A stretch of DNA of 64,000 nucleotides from Synchiropus splendidus (GCF_027744825.2 NW_026527054.1:1674001-1738000); one strand, 5' to 3'. Shown: positions 11,761 to 21,810, counted from the first letter of the stretch. Program-made: numbers and translations. Notes: generated by a model not told the origin, from the letters alone.

Positions 11761-13165
11761 TTAGCTGGAACTTAGGGTGTCACGGTCTGGACTTTGGTCG
11801 GCTGCTGCGGTCTCGCAAGCTGCGCGAGCTCGTCTCCTGGTGACAACCAAACCAGACAACTTATTATCACAGCAAGCCTTGTCATCAACATTTTGACTAT
11901 CTAAATCATTGACTTCACTGCCTGTTTTATTACCTCTTTGGTTGTGATGGCCTTGGGCCTTTGTGCAATGGCTCAGATGGTACCAAGTGGCGCTGCCTTC
12001 GACTTGGACAGCTGTTGGTGTTGCTCGGACCACGGTGTATGGACCTTCACATCTCGGCTGGTGCCACTTCCTTCGGAAGACCTTGATATACTCCTGGTCG
12101 CCGGGAACCACCAAATGCCCGGCCTCACGATCGGCCTCAAGCTCCCGTTTTCTCTCCTGCAGATAGATAGTCTTATGGATAGAAGTTAGTTGCTTCGTAT
12201 AACTTCTAAGTTCAGATTGTAGTTGCTCAAGTGGAGGCCCCTTGTAGGGTCCCCTCAAGTGTGGTGCCGGCATCGGCCATCCCGTCAACATCTTGTGTGG
12301 TGTCAAATGCGTGCTTTGATGAGTTTGCATGCGATAACTCATCAGTGCTAATGGTAACGCATCAACCCAGTTTAGCTTCGTGCTAGCACAGATCTTATTC
12401 AGTTTCGCTTTCAGGGTTCCATTTATCCCCTCAACCATTCCCTGACTCTGGGGGTGATAAACGGCACCCAATCGTTGTTTGATTCGAAGTTGCTGCAAGA
12501 TGCCCTTCACAACCTTTTGTACAAATGCAGCACCGTTGTCTGAGCTTATTTCTGACGGAATGCCAACTCGAGGAATGATTTATCTGGTCAGGAATTTGAT
12601 TACTGTTTCAGCACTCAAGTCTTTAGATGGTGCTGCTTCAACCCAGCAGCTTAACCGATCAATTACCACCAACATGTTGCGTCTCCCTTGAACCGTTTTT
12701 ATCATGTCAACGTAATCGATCTCAAGATGTTTAAATGGACCTTTTGGGACTGGAATATGACCTATTGGTATCTTGATGTTTTTTCGTTGTTTTCTTCACA
12801 AATCTCACATTGATTCAGCACTTCATCTGTTGTTGTCTGCAAAAATGGGGACCAATATCCCTGCTGTCTGATTTTCTTCACCACTTCCCCCCTTGCGTGC
12901 AGTGCAGATCACTGTGCACCTCCGAAATCAAGATGGTCAAAAGTGCAGTTGGAGCTACGAGCTTGCCTTCATGTGATCGCCAGAGACCCTGATTGTCCAC
13001 AGTAGCTCCTTTTTGTTTCCACAAAACCTTTTCATTTTCATCTGCATTTTCTTGGATCAAGATTATGTCTTCAGGTGTGACTGAGGGTTCTAATGTCACC
13101 ATAGGTGACAAAATGGCTATTTTGCATCTTGACACTTCTTTTGCTGCCTCGTCAGAGAGAAGAAG
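11761..13165 (-). pseudogene. Endogenous retroviral integrase
   Basis: Contains an N-terminal region (VLWKQKGATVDNQGLWRS, then a His-rich segment at the start of the zinc-binding domain, about 12878-13100), the catalytic core with acidic residues in EIDYVDM, SSDNGAAF and PQSQGMVEG, and a basic C-terminal domain (KVFRRKWHQPRCEGPYTV). An in-frame TAA at 12580-12582 and at least one frameshift near 12800-12880 disrupt it. RT, protease, gag and the 5' LTR are missing: the provirus stops at the Polinton junction. The coding style resembles fish foamy/epsilon-like proviruses. Confidence 0.8.
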
Positions 13166-13176
13166 AATACACCAAA

Positions 13177-13664
13177 ATGTCAAACCTGAAAACTGAATTG
13201 TACATTTATCAGCTGGATGATGACAAAACCTACGGAGATGGCTGTGTTATCAGTCTAACGACTGTGGTGTGCTAATAGAGGTGAAGCCAGAAAATTTTCC
13301 AAGGGCTGAAGAAGAAGAAGAAGAAGAACAACAACAACAACGTCAGAAGGCTGGAGCCGTGTCTAACAAACCTGATCGAATGGAGAGGAAGCCGTCCTTC
13401 GTGGCTATATGGCTGGCTAAAATCTCAGGATCAGGACGATGGTCCTTCATGGCCATCCATAAAGTATCGACAGGAGTCACGGGTGAACAAGAACAAGATT
13501 TCGTACTGGAGTATTTTAATTCTGATTGCGGTGTATTTCGTACTCTGTTAACCATACCAATGGATGCTTGGAGTAAGAAAATTCAGGAGTTTCTCCGAAA
13601 ATCGACGGCCTCTTCTAGCATAGCCGCTGATGGAATGATGCCCTTGTGCCGAAAGAGGCACTGA
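13177..13664 (+). pseudogene. Polinton left-end protein, unknown function
   Basis: Begins with an ATG at 13177 (MSNLKTELYIYQLDDDKTYG), shifts frame near 13255, and continues to 13664 (~160 codons in total). The second part has a Glu/Gln run encoded by a GAA/CAA microsatellite (13307-13341) and then a compact-looking region (VAIWLAKISGSGRWSFMAIH). I do not recognise a family. Its position beside the integrase-side genes and its normal amino-acid mix after the run suggest a real but broken accessory gene. Confidence 0.5.
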
Positions 13665-13781
13665 CCTTTTAGTCCTGCCCCCTTTGGACCGCCTACTCAC
13701 TGATGGCTGCTATAAAGAGGATTTTTTCCAGAGCGACACCCTGCAGACGTACCTGTCGAAACAAGAGCAACTAAGACAACG

Positions 13782-14600
13782 ATGAGGACCGAAGGGAAGA
13801 GAGGTATTGGCACTATCTTCCTCGGAGCTGCTACAGGCGGCACTGGGTACGGAATGAACAACTCCTCGACGAGCCCTCTATTTCCTGTGGTAGAACACGT
13901 AACTGGTGATGGTCATGAGTACGATGGTTCTAACAACAACACGACAGATGGAGCCTGTCCTTCAGCGACCATCAAAGACGACACAGACGACTTTGATGCA
14001 ACTGAAATGGAAGATGTGGATGATGAGGAGGAACCTGTAGGGAGAGCACCAACCTCCTACCCCAAGAACGAAACTGTCGGCGTGCATCCGCCTGCTTCAT
14101 CTTCAGCTTCTCAAGACCAAGAACCAGCAGCTAATGATGACACGGATGGATGGATAAGCGGTTTCTTCTTGAAAGCTTTAAAGACAGTTGTATTTCATCT
14201 ACCAGGTAAAACCATGCGCAGGTATTGGAGGGAGATCTGCTACGGTTGCCAAGTAGACCATCCCAGCCAACTACAACACAGCTGCCTTGAAGAGATGGAG
14301 GATGATTTATACAGTCTTAACTTCCACCCGTTGATGAAGAGACTCTGTAACAAGAACTTTCTGTCTGCTATACAACACTACTTGACCCTGAATGACGTAC
14401 AACCGGAGAAAATGAGAACCAAGGCTACGGCTGAGACAGTCTTGCTCGAAATGAGGTCTCCAAAATCAAGTGTCTGGAATGAATACATCAAACATGAGCA
14501 TGAGGATCCTCTAATTGAACGTCTGGATTCAGCAAGTAGAATCTGGAATAGAACGCCGGTCCTGGTCGATGTCACAAACACGAGATTCCCTCGTATGTGA
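13782..14600 (+). CDS. Polinton accessory protein, 272 aa, unknown function
   Basis: The longest intact plus-strand ORF of the element. The N-terminus is Gly-rich (GTIFLGAATGGTGYG). An acidic low-complexity middle (DDFDATEMEDVDDEEEP, about residues 66-84) follows, then a conserved-looking C-terminal half with a Cys/His cluster (CYGCQVDHPSQLQHSC) that could bind zinc. AT-rich sequence follows the stop. I recognise no enzyme motif. Its intactness contrasts with the broken neighbours but may be chance. Confidence 0.65.
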   Translation: MRTEGKRGIGTIFLGAATGGTGYGMNNSSTSPLFPVVEHVTGDGHEYDGSNNNTTDGACPSATIKDDTDDFDATEMEDVDDEEEPVGRAPTSYPKNETVGVHPPASSSASQDQEPAANDDTDGWISGFFLKALKTVVFHLPGKTMRRYWREICYGCQVDHPSQLQHSCLEEMEDDLYSLNFHPLMKRLCNKNFLSAIQHYLTLNDVQPEKMRTKATAETVLLEMRSPKSSVWNEYIKHEHEDPLIERLDSASRIWNRTPVLVDVTNTRFPRM

Positions 14601-14731
14601 TACTTTTTTTTATTTTTTTTTACTCTTTTACTCTCTTTGTATAACATTACGTTTGAATCCTTACATAACCTGTGGAATAAAAAACATTAAGAAGTATATT
14701 TGGATCTCAGCTCATTCATTTCTCGTTTAAC

Positions 14732-15792
14732 ATGACGGTGAAACACATCATTAAAAGAGTTTATTACAATCCTCTTCACCCCGGGACCTCTGGAGGTGTG
14801 AGTCGCCTTCGTCCAGGGGTGCAGGATGAGACTGGAAAACCAGTCAGTTCTAAATCTATTGAAGATTTTTCATCAAAACAGGATGCTTACACCGTGCGTA
14901 AACCAGCCGAGAAGCAGAGTATTTGTTCACAGGCCTCTTCAACAATTCCAGGCCGACCGATGGGACATGCAGGCATTGGCTAGATATAACGACGATCAAA
15001 ATTACTTATTGACCGTTATAGATGTATTTTCAAAGAAGGCCTATTTACGCATTTTAAAAAGAAAAACTGCGATTGAGACAATGAAGGCGTTTGAATCAGT
15101 GCTGGATGAGAGCGGGACGCCTGCAAAGCTACAGACGGATGATGGGAAAGCATTTTTTAGCAAGAGTTTCCGGGCTTTGATGGAAAGGAAGAGAATTATT
15201 CATTTTTCAACAGCGAGTGACTTTAAGGCCTCTGTGGTTGAGAGATTTAACTGCACTCTTAAAAATCGGATGTGGAGATATTTTACAGCTAAAAAGATTA
15301 CATTACATCGAGGTTTTACAGGATCTAGTAAAGAGTTATAATCACAGCTATCACAGTAGTATAAAAATGACACCGATGGAAGTAACTAAAGAAAATAGTC
15401 TGCAAGTGTTTGACAATCTTTACATTAGACCGTCGAAAGGTCGGCAGAAGCCAAAATTTAAGGAGGGCGATCATGTTAGGATATCAAAACTATGAGGTGT
15501 ATTTCACAAAAAGTATGAGCAGAGTTTTACAGAAGAGATATTCACGATAACTGAATGTATCCACCGCAACCCGCCTGTACATAAATTGAAAGATTTCGAC
15601 GGTGAACCCATCCAGCGGTCATTTTATGATCAAGAATTACAAAGAGTGCAACTGGTTAAGGAAGTACTTCACGCTGAAAAGATTCTCAAGGAACGCGTCG
15701 TTAAAGGAGAAAGACAGGTCTTTGTCCAGTGGAAGAACTGGCCTGAAAAATTCAAAAGGTGGGTAAAAGCTTCAGGTATAAAAAATATATAA
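14732..15792 (+). pseudogene. Polinton integrase (DDE, retroviral-like) with C-terminal chromodomain
   Basis: Catalyses insertion of the element's ends into target DNA. The N-terminal part has YYNPLHPGTSGGVSRLRPG. The catalytic core shows Asp in QADRWDMQ (about 14954), Asp in QTDDGKAF (15138) and Glu in SVVERFN (15240), the last two 34 codons apart, typical of the D,D35E fold. The C-terminus carries a chromodomain-like segment (QVFVQWKNWPEKFKRW, 15715-15765). Frameshifts near 14950 and 15300 and a TGA at 15493-15495 inactivate it. It lies upstream of the capsid genes, as in other vertebrate Polintons. Confidence 0.9.
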
Positions 15793-15826
15793 GATGATCC
15801 TCCTTTACAACAGGCATCATATCATC

Positions 15827-16689
15827 ATGTACGGCTCAAAGAACGCACGCTTCTATGTGACTTTACCATCAAAGGCCAGTGCAAAAGTTTTTAAAGACAA
15901 CTCGATTGGTACTTTCCGCGTTGATTTAGCACAACATATCGATTTAAACGGAAAATGGGAGGTTGCTTTGACGGAGATTACATACCCTCACACATGGAAT
16001 AATATTCCGGAGGATGCGGCATCATTTTACTGGAAACCGAACCCTAGAGGACCTGATTCCAACACAAACACGACTCCCCCGAGGGGATCAGAATCAGATG
16101 CTAACAGGTTGCGGCGCTATAAAGATGAATTTCACAGAGCCATGAGACGCCAGCGCCTCAGCTCAGAGGACAAAAGACGAATCGCGAGTGGTTGATTGAC
16201 ATTTCAAAATGGCGGGAAGAGATATTTCCAAACTGAAGTTCAAGGGTGGATATTAAAACTCTATTAATCAGATTTCAACCGAGTTGGAGCAAACCTTTAA
16301 AAAAACCAATGACGATATACGCTTCCTGTTTGACGGTGCACGGCAAAAAATTGATCTTCAAGGAGACGGTCAGAACCTAATGCTTTTTAAGTGAGTTCAG
16401 AGCGCCCCATCCTGATTTAAAAGCGGGGTTTTACCATCGCTACTGTTACAGCGACGCTGTAAGACCGCAGCTTGTAGGGGATGCGTATGCACCGCTCTTA
16501 AGAATGGTGGAAATCAAGGGTAGTTACTCAGATATAATCACACAGCATTTTAACCCTGCTTACTATTTACCGGTTGCCAAGAGCCATATTGAAAATATTC
16601 AGTTACAAATTAAATCAGATCTTAACAAACCAGTCAATTTTACCTTTGGAAAGGTGGTGGTGACTCTACACTTTAGACCTGTTACTTGA
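15827..16689 (+). pseudogene. Polinton minor capsid (penton-like) protein
   Basis: The start is chosen at 15827 (MYGSKNARFYVTLPSKAS), although an in-frame ATG exists at 15794. The region GKWEVALTEITYPHTWNNI is the conserved N-terminal signature of Polinton minor capsid/penton proteins. Downstream come ISTELEQTFKKTNDDIRFLF and the C-terminal NFTFGKVVVTLHFRPV. The protein would form the single-jelly-roll vertex of the virion. A TGA at 16193-16195 and frameshifts between 16200 and 16400 break it into three pieces. Family assignment comes from remembered conservation, not from a search. Confidence 0.7.
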
Positions 16690-16792
16690 GAGGATATTAT
16701 ATAACCCTTTAAATCGTCGTCTGGAAATCCATTCATCATCACAACACCAGAGAGATAACCAGCCTTTGCAGACCAAGTCATAAACAAACAAA

Positions 16793-17225
16793 ATGGTCCA
16801 CACAGGCTTAAGAGACGACCCGCACAGATTTGTACAATATTATGAAAAACAGGTGGGCGGAGATCTACCCGGTTTCTACGGTGACCCGGTTATGTACGGA
16901 CGAGGCATCCGTTCCCTCTTCTCAAAAATGTTTTGGTTTGTATCATGGATCATCAGGAATTGTCAAAGCGAAACCCCATCTCAAATAAGACGTGGGTAAC
17001 ATAGCCTTGGATATGTTCACCCATACCGTGAGAGGAATGAGCGATCAACAGAGACAGGAAGGGTCAGGCGGTATAGCCGTCTTATCACGAAGGACAAAGA
17101 GACGCCCTCCAGGACGACGTGTAAGACAGAGCTCAAATAAACGTCCAAACAAAAAAAGAAAGAAGTCAGTTGACAGAAGCAAACGGGCCAAGAGGAAGTC
17201 CAGAGGGAGCTCTGATATATTTTAA
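16793..17225 (+). pseudogene. Small basic virion protein, adenovirus pVI/pX-like
   Basis: The N-terminal part has an amphipathic, aromatic Gly-rich segment (YGRGIRSLFSKMFWFVSW). After a frameshift near 16985 it continues with MGNIALDMFTHTVRGMSD and a strongly Arg/Lys-rich tail (RTKRRPPGRRVRQSSNKRP). This pattern (membrane-active helix, small helical stretch, basic DNA-binding tail) resembles the core protein encoded next to the major capsid gene in Polintons and adintoviruses. It sits 20 bp upstream of the capsid ATG. Function is inferred. Confidence 0.6.
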
Positions 17226-17245
17226 AAAACTTTATATACAGTAAC

Positions 17246-17907
17246 ATGGCACTCCTACACCAGAAATCTGCTGAATGCACATTGGCAGAACTGGATTTAT
17301 TCACGCCGCCAATTACGCAGCTTTCCAATTTACACTGAAATTGCTCCAGTAGCCGCTATCAGCGAAGGAGGACCGATTGAGTTTTTTTATAGCAGGAGAC
17401 GGTGAAAAGTATCTAGACCTAAACGACACCCTTCTACACGTGCGTGCAAGAATTACTAACACTGATAGCACACCGCTGGCTAACGACGCAACAGTCGGTC
17501 TCATGAATTATCCTCTAAACACCATCTTTGACCAGTGTGATGTGGTCCTGGGGGATCGGAGGATTTCGCAGTCCAGTTCCACTCACCCGTACAGAGCTAT
17601 GATCAAAACACTTCTCAACTTTTCAGGCGACACTCTTAAAACACAGTTTAGCGCCGGTCTTTTTTACCAAGACACACCTGTGTTGGTTGACTGTAAACGG
17701 TCCCAACGCAGGCCTGAATAAACGGGCAGAGTTCACGAGCAGATCCAGAGAAGAACATCTTCTCGGTCCTCTCCACGGCGACATATTTTTCTGTGAGACA
17801 CTGATATTAAACTCACTAGGGCGAATGATGCCTTCTGCCTGACCGGACCCCGCGACTCCACCTTTCGTCTGAAAATCCTTGGCGCCTCTCTGTTTGTGAA
17901 GAAAGTC
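17246..17907 (+). pseudogene. Polinton major capsid protein, N-terminal part
   Basis: Starts at the ATG at 17246 (ALLHQKSAECTLAELDLFTP). Two frameshifts near 17330-17385 follow, then the conserved region GDGEKYLDLNDTLLHVRARI and NTIFDQCDVVLGDRRISQSS of the double-jelly-roll major capsid. A further frameshift near 17700 precedes a stretch ending in FRLKILGASLFVKKV. At 17908 the gene is interrupted by foreign sequence, and about 100 codons of the middle are absent. The product would form the hexagonal capsomers. Confidence 0.85.
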
Positions 17908-18225
17908 TGTCACAACCTCTTCCGCTGACGTCACCGCCCAACCCACCTAGTCACATCCATACCTGCCTCCAATCTCCTGAAGGTATAAAGACCCGACCAA
18001 CCTGCCAGTCCTCGCCTGTTCGTCAACCCTTCATGGTTTGTCTTCAAGCGAGATATTCCGCTATTTGCCACTGCCTGGATATTGCATTATCTGAGTTATT
18101 TCAGTCGGTCTTTTCTGCCTTAGAACTTCAGCCTGCCTGCACCTCTACTCCACAACCTTCACCTCCTTCATTGCCATAGCGCAGCCAGCTGGACTCCTGG
18201 ACCCTCACCAGCCACTTGTCTGGGA
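17908..18225 (+). mobile_element. LTR-like insertion with TATA box inside the capsid gene
   Basis: Begins with TGTCAC right where capsid coding ends, carries a promoter-like aggtataaagacc near 17980, and is C-rich and noncoding. It ends where capsid coding resumes at about 18226. No target-site duplication is visible, and part of the capsid gene is missing, so the insertion came with a deletion. It resembles the U3-R part of an LTR retrotransposon; the family is not identified. Confidence 0.5.
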
Positions 18226-18512
18226 TCTCCACCACGGCATATACCATGATTTTAGCTACAGGAAGACATTTGAAGGATCTACCTCTAAGCATTGACTGCG
18301 AAGGTTTTAACAGCGGTTATTCACTGTTTGCATTTAATCTCAATCCAGCCGACGACAACGACGCTCTCTCCCCTGTCTCAAATGGGAATTTAAGACTGGA
18401 GATGAGATTCATAGTACCCTTACCAAACACCGTAATACTGATTGTGTACGCTTGTTATGATTCCATTCTGGAGATTGATGCGAAAAGACAAGTGCTGGTG
18501 GACTATTATTAA
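18226..18512 (+). pseudogene. Polinton major capsid protein, C-terminal part
   Basis: Resumes the double-jelly-roll capsid with ILATGRHLKDLPLSIDCEG, SPVSNGNLRLEMRF and the terminal VYACYDSILEIDAKRQVLVD, a strongly conserved ending of Polinton and adintovirus major capsids. The stop is at 18510-18512, 6 bp before the protease ATG at 18519, consistent with a tight gene array. Confidence 0.85.
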
Positions 18513-18518
18513 AAAGTT

Positions 18519-18855
18519 ATGGACAGTCTCCAGTTACAGAGGCTGCTGAGAGGTCTCTTGAGCGACACATTTTACGGTGTATGGCCGTCGGATAAGTTGC
18601 CTCAATTTACACAACCCCCTCAGACCGCCTGAATATTTAATCGTCAACACACATCCGGCACATAAACCAGGAGAGCACTGGCAGAGTTTAACTCTCGAAG
18701 AAGACGGTAGAACAACTTTCTTTGACTCATTTGGAATGGGGCCCTACTTTGCACATTACCCTGAAAGTATTTTAAAGTTTCTCAAGAAACATTCAGGCAA
18801 CATCAAGTACAACAATGGTCTACTACAGAACCCTCTATCGTTTGTATGTGGTCAT
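18519..18855 (+). pseudogene. Adenain-like maturation protease, N-terminal part
   Basis: A cysteine protease that would process virion proteins. It starts at 18519 (MDSLQLQRLLRGLLSDTFYG) with a frameshift near 18600. The catalytic His lies in KPGEHWQSL, the acidic partner region is FFDSFGMGPY, and the text reaches FVCGH at 18855. There, beside the nucleophilic Cys, a 459-bp LTR is inserted, and coding resumes at 19315. Length and motif order match adenovirus-type proteases. Confidence 0.85.
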
Positions 18856-19314
18856 TGTAAGTGCCAAAGTAAGTTTCACTTGATATTGTTTACACTGTTA
18901 GGTAGTCGTTTTGTGGTTTAGTGCTTTACATAAATATACGTGGGTTTTAATTTGAAGGCCACTTTTGTCTTTTGAAAAAAACGGCGGATGCGCAAGGTAA
19001 GCTCGTGGTTGATTTGTGTTGGGTTGTTAAGAACAACATGGACATATAGGTTTTGACCGTTAAGTTTGGATTTTTGGATGTTCCTGAGACCATTACTTTC
19101 AATAAAGGAGGATCAAGTTCCACGGCACAAGCTTCAGTTAGTTTTTTATGTTTTTTTGATTCCCGTCCAGGAGAAGCTCGGGGAAAATATATTCGTACGG
19201 ATGTACTGGTGAGAACGATGAAAATGGAAACATTCGGGGCAAAGGAGGAACAAGTCAGAAACTAACGTCGTTCACAACAATAGAGGTAGCAAACTATTGG
19301 AGTTTGCAATCACA
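18856..19314 (+). mobile_element. Solo LTR, 459 bp, inserted in the protease gene
   Basis: Begins TGTAAGTGCC and ends GCAATCACA (TG...CA). It is flanked by a perfect 5-bp direct repeat, GTCAT, at 18851-18855 and 19315-19319. It contains AATAAA at about 19099. These are the marks of a solo LTR left by LTR-LTR recombination. A 70-codon ORF inside (19053-19265) is therefore not a Polinton gene. The family is unidentified; a BEL/Pao or gypsy origin is possible. Confidence 0.8.
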
Positions 19315-19508
19315 GTCATCATTGCATCTTCTACCTCCATCATCGTGCTAGAGGGCTGTGTATCCAAGAAGTATTAAGTCTATACAGTGACGATACCTTA
19401 AAATATGACCTCATGGTATACAACTTTGTGAAAGGACATCAACAATGTCTAAAAAGATGTGCACACTGTCCGTGGAAACAACATACTCTGTTCTCTTCTG
19501 TATTTTAA
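19315..19508 (+). pseudogene. Adenain-like maturation protease, C-terminal part
   Basis: Coding resumes at the target-site repeat with the Cys motif followed by IFYLHHRARG and YDLMVYNFVKGHQQCLKR, the expected C-terminal end of the protease. It stops at TAA 19506-19508. No other damage is seen in this piece. Confidence 0.8.
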
Positions 19509-19747
19509 AGACTATTGTGACTAATCCTATTTTGTTTGTTCGTGTGTTAAAAAAAATCTGTAATCAGGAGACCAGCTTTCAGCTATACTTTTCTTTCGCA
19601 AGATAGAATAAGTCTCTGATATTGAGCCCTCGCTTCAGGATTGGACAGCAGTGTGAGAGGGATGATTAGCTTTAATAATGTGACGAGAAACTAGGACCAT
19701 CCCGCAGGTAATGGAGAACTTCTTTTATTATGCGGTAGGGAAAGGTA
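19509..19747. other. Convergent intergenic gap of the Polinton
   Basis: About 240 bp of AT-rich sequence between the last plus-strand gene and the first minus-strand gene. It has no ORF and no recognised element. It probably holds the 3' ends of both transcription units. Confidence 0.5.
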
Positions 19748-20233
19748 CTAGAATATATCAATCACATGAGAGCCTTTTACAGCATTTCCTTCATACATAA
19801 ATTTGCCATTCATATTCCAACCATCACCATTTTTGCATATCCTCTGGATAATGTATTCAGCATTTCTTCGAGCTTTTGACGGAAGGATATTTAGAATATC
19901 CTGACCCAAGTCATCTGTTACAAAGGGTGTTTTTAGAACACTTTCGACACGACTGTCAGAGTCGTGGGGGTGATCGCTGACTCTGTCTCGTTGTAAAGTC
20001 AGAGTTACTCTCCTTTGGTCTCTCTGATCCTGTTTTGTAAAGGTTAAATATCTCTGCAATAGAGCATCATACTTTTTAATCTTCTCATACGAGTTTAACT
20101 GAGAATCATTCAGAATGGTCCTCATCTTCTCATTCAATTCATCTTTGGCAGTTTCACAGATGTCGGAGGTTGGACTTGATAACTGGTTAATTTGCTGAGG
20201 AGAGACCAGATACATTTTCTGGACAGTCTTCAT
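19748..20233 (-). CDS. Conserved Polinton protein of unknown function, 161 aa
   Basis: Intact ORF. It has a coiled-coil-like region (SYEKIKKYDALLQRYLTFTK, about residues 46-65), a charged linker, then VTDDLGQDILNILPSKARRN and a C-terminal GNAVKGSHVIDIF. Proteins with a YDxxLQRYL segment and this ending are a recurring Polinton/adintovirus gene of unknown role. It starts just downstream of the small hydrophobic gene (7 bp after its stop), suggesting co-transcription. It is one of two undamaged genes in the element. Confidence 0.75.
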   Translation of the reverse strand: MKTVQKMYLVSPQQINQLSSPTSDICETAKDELNEKMRTILNDSQLNSYEKIKKYDALLQRYLTFTKQDQRDQRRVTLTLQRDRVSDHPHDSDSRVESVLKTPFVTDDLGQDILNILPSKARRNAEYIIQRICKNGDGWNMNGKFMYEGNAVKGSHVIDIF

Positions 20234-20239
20234 CGTGTT

Positions 20240-21221
20240 TTACTTCTTTACAAGTCCTCCTATTAGATTTCCAATGATTGGAACGGCAGCCGCTAGCAAC
20301 GGCAACAGGAATCCTCCCGATTGCTTTATAAGAATCCTTCATCTACGCTTCACGCACGCCTTTTTATTAGCCAAGAGTCTGATGTTCTCATGATTCCGCT
20401 TTTATTTTGTCATGCGAGTCTTGTTTTGTTTTCTTCCTCCGTTCTTCCTGTTTGTGTGGCACATGGCTGGAGCCAATCAACCCCAGATCACCTGAGTATT
20501 AGAGCACCTGGACTCCAGCACCGTGTGCCAGATTGTCCCCTATTATTCCCTGTGATCGACTCCTCTAGTTCCTGCAGATGGAGTCCTTTGTTCCCTGTGA
20601 TTTCTTCTCTAGTTTCTGTGACGCTCTCCTTTGTTCCCTGTGGTAACTCCTCGTTCTCTTGGCTCTCCTTGTTCGTTCTCTTGTTCTGTGCGCTAGTTAG
20701 CTTATTTTGGATTTCTTTGTCTTAAACCCTGGTGCCTGAGTTAGTGTTCGGTTTCTTCCTGTTTCCGCCTTTCCTGGTTTCTTTTGTCTCTATCTCTGTT
20801 CATTGTACTTTCGTCTCTCCGTTCCCAAAATTAAGTTGGTTTGATTCTCCCAGTTTGGTGACGCTTTCTGTTTGGTCTCTTATTCTTGTATATGGACTTC
20901 GGCTCGTTTGGTTACTCTGTTTTGGACATTTAGACTTTATCTTGTGTCTCCCGGTTTGGTGACGCTTTCTGTCGTGATTTTGTTGTTTAATTATTAAAAT
21001 ATTGTTTTTGACTCGGTCCTGCCTTTTGTGACTTTCACCACTGCGCTTGGGTCCCGCTCCACGTCCTTGACCCGTGACAGATGTTTTTCTTCTGTTTTTT
21101 CAGTTTTTTTTAACTGAGCCTGCGACAACAGTACATTCCCCTTCAAAACGTTCAGGGCGATCTCATTGAGAGCTTGAATAAAGTCCCGAGAACTATGCAT
21201 CAAAATGTCTTTACGTTTCAT
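20240..21221 (-). pseudogene. Small basic/hydrophobic Polinton protein, split by a solo LTR
   Basis: The N-terminal part (21221-21085) reads MKRKDILMHSSRDFIQALNE and LNVLKGNVLLSQAQLKK. The C-terminal part (about 20380-20240) has a basic stretch, an in-frame TGA, and a hydrophobic Gly-rich tail (SGGFLLPLLAAAVPIIGNLI) ending in KK. A 694-bp LTR separates them. Polintons carry such a gene between the ATPase and the YDxxLQRYL protein; the tail suggests a membrane-active or packaging peptide, which is inference. Confidence 0.7.
20386..21079 (+). mobile_element. Solo LTR, 694 bp, in the small hydrophobic gene
   Basis: Runs from TCTCATGATTCC to CCCGTGACA and is flanked by perfect 5-bp repeats, GATGT, at 20381-20385 and 21080-21084. 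The 5' TC where TG is expected looks like a point mutation. The inside is T-rich with no reading frame of interest and has an ATTAAA-like polyadenylation region near 20990. Fish gypsy LTRs often have such TGTCA...TGACA ends, but the family is not proven. Confidence 0.8.
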
Positions 21222-21265
21222 TTAAGGAGCATGGTATAGTTCCTTAAGTAAACCTGCGTTTCTTT

Positions 21266-21810
21266 TTATATGTGCTGACATGACTTAAGCAGACGTTTTT
21301 GGTATGGTATCCCAAGTATCCCAGTCCTTAGTCTGTAGCGTTCTGGACATGAGGGTGTTAGATCAACAATTAAGTACCCGTGAGCGCCAGCTGTAGCATC
21401 TTCAAAGCTTTCTTGAAAGAAAACTCTTTGAGACGGGTAAACTTGTTGAGCAAGAACTTTTATCTGCGTTTTATTGCGAGGATACAACTATATTTACTAC
21501 GATGAAATAAGTTTTGCGTCACCATTATAACACTCATATTTTTATGATGTCTGTCAAATGTTTTCTATCAGAAGGAAATACATCTTCATTTTCAAAAGAT
21601 TTAGGTAAACCTTCAATGAATTTGATATTTTTATTCATCTTTTGCAATTCACTGTACATAGGTTCAAAAGACGTATACATACATACAATCTTTATTTACA
21701 ATTGACATCATCCATCACAAGTATACATGGGTCTTTCCTAACCCTGATGGTCCCACCACTAGACATGAAAATGATGTTTTCAAGCGCGGATCAAAATGAA
21801 TTTCTTCCAT
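21266..21810 (-). pseudogene. Packaging ATPase (FtsK/HerA/A32-like), copy 1
   Basis: Would pump DNA into capsids. It starts at 21810 (MEEIHFDPRLKTSFSCLVVG) with Walker A GPSGLGKT. A broken middle follows (partial text MYSELQKMNKNIKFIEGLP in another frame), then a segment containing SVIMVTQNLF and the C-terminal part PRNKTQIKVLAQQVYPSQ and HGYLIVDLTPSCPERYRLRT. At ~180 codons it is shorter than the usual ~230-250, so the Walker B region is deleted, and several frameshifts are present. Confidence 0.75.

Noticed and set aside
13307..13341. GAA/CAA microsatellite as an independent repeat locus
   Set aside because: It lies within the reading frame of the left-end Polinton protein and encodes a Glu/Gln run, so it is annotated with that gene.
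19053..19265. A 70-codon ORF (FGFLDVPETITFNKGG) after the protease, which looked like a Polinton gene
   Set aside because: It lies wholly inside the 459-bp solo LTR bounded by GTCAT repeats, so it is not part of the Polinton.
18856..19315. Possible intron in the protease, since the insert has GTAAGT near its start and CAG at its end
   Set aside because: Splicing there would leave five extra bases and shift the frame, whereas removing the insert plus one GTCAT repeat keeps the frame. TG...CA ends and the target repeat favour an LTR.
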